From Pseudomonas chlororaphis subsp. chlororaphis (GTDB lineage Bacteria > Pseudomonadota > Gammaproteobacteria > Pseudomonadales > Pseudomonadaceae), in the NCBI RefSeq assembly GCF_003945765.1, contig NZ_CP027712.1, forward strand, positions 5,332,001 through 5,396,000: a stretch of DNA of 64,000 bases, read 5' to 3'. The translations under genes and the position numbers were made by a program. Each line of letters opens with the position of its first letter. Position 1 is the first letter of the stretch. This document shows positions 58,170 to 64,000 of the stretch, one piece after another. The notes under the pieces were generated by a model that worked only from the letters and a program-made list of their open reading frames with translations, was not told where the DNA came from and ran no database searches.

Positions 58170-59687
58170 GTGTCCAATCCCAACCAGCCTGGCCAGCCCC
58201 AATTGGCTCTTCGCAGCGTACTGATCGCCCTGATGCTGGCGATCTTCCTCGGCGCCCTGGACCAGACCATAGTCGCGGTCTCCATGCCCGCCATCTCCGC
58301 GCAATTCAAGGATGTCAGCCTGCTGGCCTGGGTGATTTCCGGCTACATGGTGGCCATGACCGTGTCGGTGCCGATCTACGGCAAGCTCGGCGACCTCTAC
58401 GGGCGGCGCAAGCTGATGCTGTTCGGCATGGGTCTGTTCACCCTGGCGTCGCTGTTCTGCGGCATGGCGCAGAACATGGAACAGCTGGTCCTGGCGCGGA
58501 TCTTCCAGGGCATCGGCGCCGGCGGGATGATTTCGGTCAGCCAGGCGATCATCGGCGACATCGTGCCGCCCCGCGAGCGCGGGCGTTACCAGGGCTATTT
58601 CAGCAGCATGTACGCGGCGGCCAGCGTCGCCGGCCCGGTGCTCGGCGGCTACATGACCGAATACCTGTCCTGGCGCTGGGTGTTCCTGATCAACCTGCCC
58701 CTGGGCCTGGGCGCCTGGCTGGTGGCCAGACGCAATCTGCGCGGGCTGCCGATTCCGCAGCGCAAACCGATCATCGACTACCTCGGCACGCTGCTGATGA
58801 TCATCGGCCTGACGGCCCTGCTGCTGGCGATCACCCATTTCGGCCAGGGCCACGCCTGGCGCAGCAGCGAAGTGCTAGGCCTGCTGGCGTGTGCCGTCGT
58901 CGCCCTGGTCCTGTTCGCCTGGCATGAACGGCGCACGCAAGAGCCGCTGCTGCCCATGCACCTGTTCGCCAATCGCAACGCCATGTTGTGCTGGTGCACG
59001 GTGTTCTTCACCAGCTTCCAGGCCATCTCGCTGACGGTGCTGATGCCGTTGCGCTTTCAGAGCGTCACCGGCGCCGGTGCCGACAGCGCGGCATTGCACC
59101 TGCTGCCGCTGGCCATCGGCCTGCCGATGGGCGCCTACTTCGCCGGACGCATGACCTCGGTGACCGGCCGCTACAAGCCGATGATCCTCGGTGGCGCCCT
59201 GCTGATGCCACTGACCGTTCTCGGCATGGCCTTCAGCCCGCCCCAGGCGGTGCTGCTGAGCAGTGTGTTCATGTTGTTCAGCGGGATTGCCTCGGGCATG
59301 CAGTTCCCGACGTCGCTGGTGGGCAGCCAGAACTCGGTGGAACAACGGGACATCGGGGTCGCCACCAGCACCACCAACCTGTTCCGCTCCCTGGGCGGTG
59401 CGGTGGGCGTGGCCTTGATGTCGGCGCTGTTGCTGGCGCTGTTGCAGGATTCCAGCTTCGCCCAGTTGAGCGGCTCGGCGCTGATCGGCGAAGGCCACTC
59501 GGGCAATGTGCTGCTCGACGGTCTGAACGCCGCGCCGGGTCCGGAACAGGGCGCCTTGCGGGCTGAGTTGCTGCTGACCTTCAAACACTTGCTGATGGTC
59601 AGCGCGGCGGTGTCGTTGCTCGGCTTGGCGGCGGCGCTGGCCATGCCCAACGCGCTGCTGCGCGGGCGCGAAGACAAGGTCAGATAA
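58170..59687 (+). CDS. MFS drug/solute exporter, EmrB/QacA-type (14 TMS)
   Basis: The protein has 505 residues from a GTG at 58170 (MSNPNQPGQPQLALRSVLIA). There are about 14 helices. Motif A (GKLGDLYGRRKLMLFG), motif C (AAASVAGPVLGGYMTEYLSW) and the LDQTIVAVSMPAIS motif D1 mark the DHA2 drug:H+ antiporter family. It may export aromatic toxins, though the substrate is unknown. It follows pobA by 77 bases and may be co-transcribed. A long upstream open frame that overlaps pobA in another frame is rejected. Confidence 0.92.
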   Translation: MSNPNQPGQPQLALRSVLIALMLAIFLGALDQTIVAVSMPAISAQFKDVSLLAWVISGYMVAMTVSVPIYGKLGDLYGRRKLMLFGMGLFTLASLFCGMAQNMEQLVLARIFQGIGAGGMISVSQAIIGDIVPPRERGRYQGYFSSMYAAASVAGPVLGGYMTEYLSWRWVFLINLPLGLGAWLVARRNLRGLPIPQRKPIIDYLGTLLMIIGLTALLLAITHFGQGHAWRSSEVLGLLACAVVALVLFAWHERRTQEPLLPMHLFANRNAMLCWCTVFFTSFQAISLTVLMPLRFQSVTGAGADSAALHLLPLAIGLPMGAYFAGRMTSVTGRYKPMILGGALLMPLTVLGMAFSPPQAVLLSSVFMLFSGIASGMQFPTSLVGSQNSVEQRDIGVATSTTNLFRSLGGAVGVALMSALLLALLQDSSFAQLSGSALIGEGHSGNVLLDGLNAAPGPEQGALRAELLLTFKHLLMVSAAVSLLGLAAALAMPNALLRGREDKVR

Positions 59688-59692
59688 CGGCA

Positions 59693-59730
59693 TCGCCAGT
59701 CAGCTCTTCCACAGGCGAGCTGACTGGCGA
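59693..59730. terminator. Hairpin between convergent MFS and Cache genes
   Basis: A perfect 13-bp stem tcgccagtcagct/agctgactggcga around a 12-base loop. It could terminate both directions, though neither strand has a T run. Confidence 0.6.
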
Positions 59731-59737
59731 CCGACCT

Positions 59738-60574
59738 TTACGGGCTGTAGTACCCCACCGCCACCAGGAAGTGCCCGACCTTGCGCAGGTAGGCGTGCTT
59801 GTCTTCCACCTTGGCCGTCACCGGGTTCTTCCAGCGGTACTCATACTCGCCCTGCTCCTGGGTGGCCATCAGCGCCAGGATCGGCTCGCCCACCGGTTTG
59901 CCGTCCGGGTCCTTGACCTTGCCGAAGTCGGTATTGATCAACCGCAGATTGGTGCCGTGGGCCACGTAGCGCTGGTTGTCCAGATCGACCACGAACACAT
60001 ACAGGTCGTCCTGCAGGAAGCCGCCCTTGAGCGAGTTGATCGCTGTCAGCGTGCCCTTCTCATCCTTGACCAGTTCGGTCGCCGCCTTGTCCAGCAAGGC
60101 TTTGGCCTGCTCGGCGGAAGCCCGTGGCAGGTAATAGCCGACCGCCAGGATCCGCTCGCCGACCCGCTGGTAATACACATGCTTGCGCTCGACCTTGCCG
60201 TCGGCCCAGTTCTGCCAGCGGTATTCGGCTTGCTGGATGCCATTGCCCTCGGGAATCTTCAGCGCGTCCTTGAAGGCCTTTTGCAGATCCGGCCCAAGCA
60301 CCTCGGAAACATCGCGGCCGATCAGCGCCGACGACGGCCCGCCACTGGCCAGCATCACCCCCTTGGTGTCGACCACAAACACATAACGGTCCTTGTCGAC
60401 GAACTCGCCCTGCCGGCTGAACGCGGCGAAGGCCTTGTCACCGTGGTCGTGGTAATAGGCCAGGGCCTTCTCCAGCAGGGCCTTGGCCGCCGTGGCATCG
60501 TCCGCTGCCTGGACCTGGCTGGCGCAGAACATCAGCAACCCTCCCAGCACCGTGGCTCTAAGCAATCCCCTCAT
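59738..60574 (-). CDS. Periplasmic tandem-Cache sensor-like protein
   Basis: The protein has 278 residues. A Sec signal peptide (MRGLLRATVLGGLLMFCASQ VQA) is followed by two similar Cache-type repeats. Each carries YVFVVD, then a loop, then VERKHVYYQRVGERILAVGY in the first and VEDKHAYLRKVGHFLVAVGY in the second. Cache domains bind small metabolites outside the cell. There is no output domain or membrane anchor beyond the signal, so it may be a periplasmic binding partner of a receptor or histidine kinase. Monocistronic. Confidence 0.85.
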   Translation of the reverse strand: MRGLLRATVLGGLLMFCASQVQAADDATAAKALLEKALAYYHDHGDKAFAAFSRQGEFVDKDRYVFVVDTKGVMLASGGPSSALIGRDVSEVLGPDLQKAFKDALKIPEGNGIQQAEYRWQNWADGKVERKHVYYQRVGERILAVGYYLPRASAEQAKALLDKAATELVKDEKGTLTAINSLKGGFLQDDLYVFVVDLDNQRYVAHGTNLRLINTDFGKVKDPDGKPVGEPILALMATQEQGEYEYRWKNPVTAKVEDKHAYLRKVGHFLVAVGYYSP

Positions 60575-60662
60575 TGCGCGTCCCTCGTTCTTGTTGGTGT
60601 TTCAAGAGCGTAGACGGCTGCGGGATATGGTCGAGTATTCAGCGAAGCAGGGAGGCGAGAAG

Positions 60663-60702
60663 CAAAACTGCGACCTTCCCACGCCACGCGCGGGAAGGTC
60701 GC
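60663..60702 (-). terminator. Terminator of the coiled-coil protein gene
   Basis: A perfect 11-bp stem gcgaccttccc/gggaaggtcgc followed on the minus strand by AGTTTTGC, immediately after the stop. Confidence 0.8.
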
Positions 60703-60707
60703 CAGGG

Positions 60708-61544
60708 TCAGGGGCGAGTATTGAGCTGCTGTTGCAGGTTCTGGATCTGGCTCTGCAGGGTATTGATGTTGCGAGTGACCTGGCCGCGGAAAGCGTCGAA
60801 CTCGGCGGTGTTGGTGCCGCCCTGGGCCGCGGCGGGACGATTGTCCTGCTGGCTCTTGAGCACGATGATGTCCTGTTCCAGACGCTCGATGGCGGCGCTC
60901 GGGTTGCCCTGTTTCTTCAAGGCCGCGATCTCGGCGTTCAGGCCCTTGAACTGGGCATCGACCTTGCTGGTGTCGGCAGGCGCGCTTTTCAGGGCGGCCA
61001 GTTCGCTGCCCAAGGTTTTCACCTGTGCCTGCAACTGGGTATTGGCCGCCTGCTGCTCGGTGGCTTGCGCGGTCATCTGGGCCAGCCGCTTGTCCAGGTC
61101 CGTGGCCTGCCCAGCCACGCCTTGCTGCTGCTTGCCCTGGTCCTGCAGGCGGCTTTCCAGCTGCTTGATCTGCAACTTCAAGGCTTCGCTGTCGCTATTG
61201 ACGCTGGACTGGCTGGCCACCACCTTGCCGGAAATATCCTGCAGGCGCCCCGCCGCTTCTTCGCTGATGCGGGCGAAACTTTCCTGGGTGGCGACCAGTT
61301 GCTGCTCCATCAGCGAGATCTGCTGGAAGCTCCACCAGGCCAGTCCGATAAAGGCAAAGAACAAGGCGCCGACCAGCGCCCAGAGCGGCCCGGCATTCGG
61401 GGTCTTGACCTTGGTTACCGGCACACTGCGCGAATGCACCGAAGTACGCGCGCGGCCCGCGGCGGTGGTCGGGAAATCATCGTCGAGGGTATCGGCACGC
61501 AGGCTTGGAACATCGTCGAAGTCGTCGTTGGCATCGTTACGCAT
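60708..61544 (-). CDS. Single-pass membrane coiled-coil protein
   Basis: The protein has 278 residues. An acidic N-terminal cytoplasmic stretch (MRNDANDDFDDVPSLRADTL) is followed by a transmembrane helix (~residues 52-73, WALVGALFFAFIGLAWWSFQ). The remaining ~190 residues are a predicted alpha-helical coiled coil rich in Gln, Ala and Lys (for example LQIKQLESRLQDQGKQQQGV), facing the periplasm. Such proteins are often annotated 'ATPase', but no Walker motif is seen. Function unknown. A terminator follows. Confidence 0.8.
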   Translation of the reverse strand: MRNDANDDFDDVPSLRADTLDDDFPTTAAGRARTSVHSRSVPVTKVKTPNAGPLWALVGALFFAFIGLAWWSFQQISLMEQQLVATQESFARISEEAAGRLQDISGKVVASQSSVNSDSEALKLQIKQLESRLQDQGKQQQGVAGQATDLDKRLAQMTAQATEQQAANTQLQAQVKTLGSELAALKSAPADTSKVDAQFKGLNAEIAALKKQGNPSAAIERLEQDIIVLKSQQDNRPAAAQGGTNTAEFDAFRGQVTRNINTLQSQIQNLQQQLNTRP

Positions 61545-61650
61545 GGGGCAACCTTTCTAAACCGCGGTGATAGCTGAATGCGGCGAGTATAAACCGCTAA
61601 CCCGCCGCCCTCATCGACCCTGAACCCCGAACGCGGTTCAGTGTTTATTT

Positions 61651-62643
61651 TCAGCGTATGTCCTGGGCCTTCCACCAGCCGCAGAATTCATCCAGGGCCG
61701 TCCACAGGCTGACCTTAGGTTCGTAATCCAGATAATGGCGGGCGCGGCTGATATCCAGGGTGAAGTTCTTGTTCATCACCTGCATGCCCAGGCGCGACAG
61801 GGTCGGCTCCGGACGGCCCGGCCAGAGCTTGCAGAAGCCTTCATTGAGGGCCGCCACGCTGTAGGCCAGGCCAAAGGAGCGGTAGCGCGTGACCTGCGGC
61901 ACGCCCATCTGGCGCATCACGTAGTTCACCACGTCCCACAACGGCACGGGCGCGCCGTTACTGATGTTGTAGGCCTTGCCCAGGGCCGAGCCGCTGGCCA
62001 GCAGACTGCTGAGCAGCGCTTCGTTGAGGTTCTGCACACTGGTGAAGTCGACCTTGTTCAGGCCGTTGCCGATGATCGCCAGGCGGCCCTTGCGCTGCAT
62101 CTTCAACAGGCGCGGGAAAATACTCATGTCGCCAGCACCGGTGACAAAACGCGGGCGCAGCGCCAGCACCTCCAGGCCGAACTCCTGGGCGCCGAACACC
62201 TTCTGCTCCGCCAGGTATTTGGTGGCGGCATAAGGGTGCTTGAAGCGCTTGGGCACCTGCTCCTCGGTCAGGCCCAGATGGTCGCGACCGTCGAAATAGA
62301 TCGACGGCGACGACAGATGCACCAGGCGCCGGACATGGCGCTTGAGGCAGGCTTCGACCACGTTTTCGGTGACCAGCACGTTGCCCTGGTGAAAATCCTG
62401 ATAACGCCCCCAGAGCCCCACCGCCCCCGCGCAATGCACCACCGCATCGACGTCGCGACACAGGTCGCGCACCAGGTCGGCATCGCTCAAGTCGCCCTGG
62501 ACGAACTCGGCCCCGCGCCGCACCAGATGCTCCACACCTTCGGCCCGACGCCCGTTGACCCGTACATCCAGGCCCTGCTCAAGGGCAAAACGCGCGAAGC
62601 GTCCACCAATGAAGCCGCTTGCGCCGGTGACCAGAATTTTCAT
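61651..62643 (-). CDS. NAD-dependent epimerase/dehydratase (3-beta-HSD-like extended SDR)
   Basis: The protein has 330 residues from the ATG at 62643 (MKILVTGASGFIGGRFARFA). The nucleotide-binding GASGFIG motif, VDAVVHCAGAVG, and the catalytic YAATKYLAEQKV (YxxxK) are complete. The C-terminal substrate domain is close to 3-beta-hydroxysteroid-dehydrogenase/isomerase-like proteins of bacteria (RLGMQVMNKNFTLDISRARH, YEPKVSLWTALDEF). The substrate is unknown. It is separated from the coiled-coil gene by 106 bases. Confidence 0.9.
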   Translation of the reverse strand: MKILVTGASGFIGGRFARFALEQGLDVRVNGRRAEGVEHLVRRGAEFVQGDLSDADLVRDLCRDVDAVVHCAGAVGLWGRYQDFHQGNVLVTENVVEACLKRHVRRLVHLSSPSIYFDGRDHLGLTEEQVPKRFKHPYAATKYLAEQKVFGAQEFGLEVLALRPRFVTGAGDMSIFPRLLKMQRKGRLAIIGNGLNKVDFTSVQNLNEALLSSLLASGSALGKAYNISNGAPVPLWDVVNYVMRQMGVPQVTRYRSFGLAYSVAALNEGFCKLWPGRPEPTLSRLGMQVMNKNFTLDISRARHYLDYEPKVSLWTALDEFCGWWKAQDIR

Positions 62644-62739
62644 GACTTGCTCCGATTGCTTTCGTGTTTCATGCCTGTCGCACACTTGTGTTGCATGGGG
62701 TGTTGCAGGGTGTCTTGCCTGATGCCTTGACGCCCGACG

Positions 62740-63633
62740 TCACGCCAACGGCACCAGCCATTGCGCCGAAGAACGCACCAGGTGCTCGGTGAGCAGGCCC
62801 AACAGTTGGCCACCATTGCGCCAATGATGCCAGTACAGCGGCACATCGATCGGCTTATCTGGCAAAAGCTCCACCAACACACCCCGCGCCAACTGGTCGC
62901 GCACCTGCAATTCGGGCACCAGCCCCCAGCCCAGGCCGGCCTCGGTCAGGCGGATGAAACCCTCGGACGAGGGACACAGGTGATGCTCGAACCCGCCATC
63001 GACCCCCAGCGCCGCCAGGTAGCGGTGCTGCAGGAAATCGTCCGGGCCGAACACCAGGGCTGGCGTGCGGGCCAGGCGCTCGGCTTGCACGCCTTGCGGA
63101 AAATGCCGCGCAAGGAACGCCGGGCTGGCCAGGGCACGGTAGCGCATGGCACCCAGCAGCACACTGCGGGCGCCCGCCACCGGCCGCTCGCTGGCGCAGA
63201 CACAGGCCGCCACTTCGCCGGCGCGCATGCGCTTGAGGCCCACGGTCTGGTCTTCGACGATCAGGTCGAGGAGCAAGTGCTGCTCGGCACAGAAGTCGCC
63301 CACCGCCTCGGCCCACCAGGTGGCCAGGCTGTCGGCGTTGAGGGCGATGCGCAGACGCTCCGGCAAACCTTCCTCGTCCAGGGCCGGCACCTGGCTCTGC
63401 AGGTCGCGTTCGAGCAGGCGTACCTGCTGCACATGGTTGAGCAGGCGCCGGCCGATTTCCGTCGGCGCCGGTGGAGTGACCCGCACCAGCACCGGCTGGC
63501 CGATCCGCGCTTCGAGCAGCTTGATCCGCTGGGAAATCGCCGACTGCGACAACCCCAGCACCTGCGCGGCACGCTCGAATCCGGCCTGTTCGATCACCGC
63601 GGCCAGGGCGGACAGCAATTTATAGTCGAACAT
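62740..63633 (-). CDS. argP: LysR family transcriptional regulator ArgP
   Basis: The protein has 297 residues from the ATG at 63633 (MFDYKLLSALAAVIEQAGFE). The HTH FERAAQVLGLSQSAISQRIK and the following LLEARIGQPVLVRVTPPAPT are close to E. coli ArgP. The effector domain contains FGPDDFLQHRYLA and a GLGWGLVPELQ near the C-terminus. ArgP normally controls argO/lysE export of basic amino acids. Here the divergent gene is an ACT-domain protein. Confidence 0.92.
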   Translation of the reverse strand: MFDYKLLSALAAVIEQAGFERAAQVLGLSQSAISQRIKLLEARIGQPVLVRVTPPAPTEIGRRLLNHVQQVRLLERDLQSQVPALDEEGLPERLRIALNADSLATWWAEAVGDFCAEQHLLLDLIVEDQTVGLKRMRAGEVAACVCASERPVAGARSVLLGAMRYRALASPAFLARHFPQGVQAERLARTPALVFGPDDFLQHRYLAALGVDGGFEHHLCPSSEGFIRLTEAGLGWGLVPELQVRDQLARGVLVELLPDKPIDVPLYWHHWRNGGQLLGLLTEHLVRSSAQWLVPLA

Positions 63634-63729
63634 CAGTTTTCCTAATGAGCGATCAGTAATATTGGTTTTTCTTATACAGCCTGCCACCGGAGAATAGCCA
63701 GCATGCTTTCTCGTTCAAGGACCTTTTTC

Positions 63730-64000
63730 ATGGCTGGCGAAACCTCCCTCGATACCCTGCTGCGCAGCATGAGCCCGCAGCTCAACCACGGCGACTACGT
63801 GTTCTGCTCCATCGCCGATCGCGCGCTGCTCGAAGGTAGCGACGTACTGGGCAGCTTTCGCGAGCAGGAAGGACTCACGGTGATCCTCGAGCGCCAGCAG
63901 GCCGAACGGCTGGGGCTGGGTTTCGATTACGTCGCGGCCTGGATCACCCTGAACGTGCACTCGGCCCTGGAAGCCGTCGGCCTGACCGCCGCGTTCGCCA
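63730..64000 (+). CDS. ACT domain-containing protein (partial, cut by window end)
   Basis: Ninety complete codons are present from the ATG at 63730 (MAGETSLDTLLRSMSPQLNH). GDYVFCSIADRALLE and ILERQQAERLGLGFDYVAAW match ACT_3-type proteins that bind small molecules such as amino acids. It is divergent from argP (96 bases), so it is probably under ArgP control. The 3' end lies outside the window. Confidence 0.85.
   Translation, partial: MAGETSLDTLLRSMSPQLNHGDYVFCSIADRALLEGSDVLGSFREQEGLTVILERQQAERLGLGFDYVAAWITLNVHSALEAVGLTAAFA

Overview
This window is ordinary, gene-dense chromosome from a Pseudomonas of the fluorescens group (P. chlororaphis/protegens/fluorescens type). The evidence is mvaT, an OprD-family porin, the argJ-secA-dciA block, a pobR/pobA pair, a C5-dicarboxylate uptake cluster, GC-rich coding sequence throughout, and two families of paired REP-type inverted repeats around 'gtaggagcgagcttgctcgcgat' and 'gtagccgctgccg-ctgcgatcg' cores. 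I see no prophage, insertion sequence, CRISPR array, rRNA or tRNA. About 59 protein genes are supported, the last one cut by the window end.

Layout. 0.2-6.5 kb: a membrane protein carrying a C-terminal cold-shock domain, HIT protein and slyX, a long non-coding leader, an OprD-type porin, a small MscS-type channel, yajQ and a PanE-like reductase. 6.5-9.2 kb: an orphan PAS/HAMP histidine kinase joined to a PduO-type cobalamin adenosyltransferase. 9.2-17.3 kb: a Nudix-ThiE-like fusion, a glutathione transferase, argJ, secA, divergent dciA, and a HerA-like ATPase. 17.4-22.6 kb: a PctA-like amino-acid chemoreceptor, then a tightly overlapping three-gene operon (GT4 glycosyltransferase, DUF2334 deacetylase, LPG-synthase-like membrane protein) that looks like an undescribed glycoconjugate or lipid system. 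22.4-25.7 kb: purU, mvaT, sbcB.

25.9-32.7 kb holds a six-gene, translationally coupled MoxR/DUF58 operon (RDD, SpoIIM-like, DUF4129, DUF4350, MoxR ATPase, DUF58). 32.7-38.2 kb has a PilZ protein, a small lipoprotein, pyruvate kinase with operator-like repeats upstream, and an operon of a diguanylate cyclase, a 2Fe-2S flavin reductase and an enoyl-CoA hydratase. 38.5-45 kb carries class I fumarase, then a DctBD/MifSR-type two-component system followed by a KgtP-type 2-oxoglutarate permease. The permease is preceded by a near-consensus sigma-54 promoter and two helically phased upstream sites, so the three genes form a legible sensing-uptake circuit next to a TCA-cycle enzyme.

45-55.8 kb is accessory-like: an exported protein built of 14-residue tandem repeats, a flavin reductase-like protein, an AraC regulator, a 2-ketoarginine decarboxylase-like enzyme with its aldehyde dehydrogenase and a LysR regulator, an SDR-like protein, an exported metallo-beta-lactamase-fold protein with altered metal ligands, and another LysR regulator. 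55.8-59.7 kb is 4-hydroxybenzoate catabolism (pobR, pobA) followed by a 14-helix MFS exporter. 59.7-64 kb has a tandem-Cache periplasmic protein, a coiled-coil membrane protein, an NAD-dependent epimerase-like protein, argP, and the start of an ACT-domain gene.

The best candidates for undescribed biology are the 42-bp-repeat exported protein, the glycosyltransferase/deacetylase/flippase-like operon, the MoxR operon, the membrane-tethered cold-shock protein, and the sigma-54 circuit in front of kgtP. All functional statements rest on motifs read by eye and on family knowledge; no database search was run.
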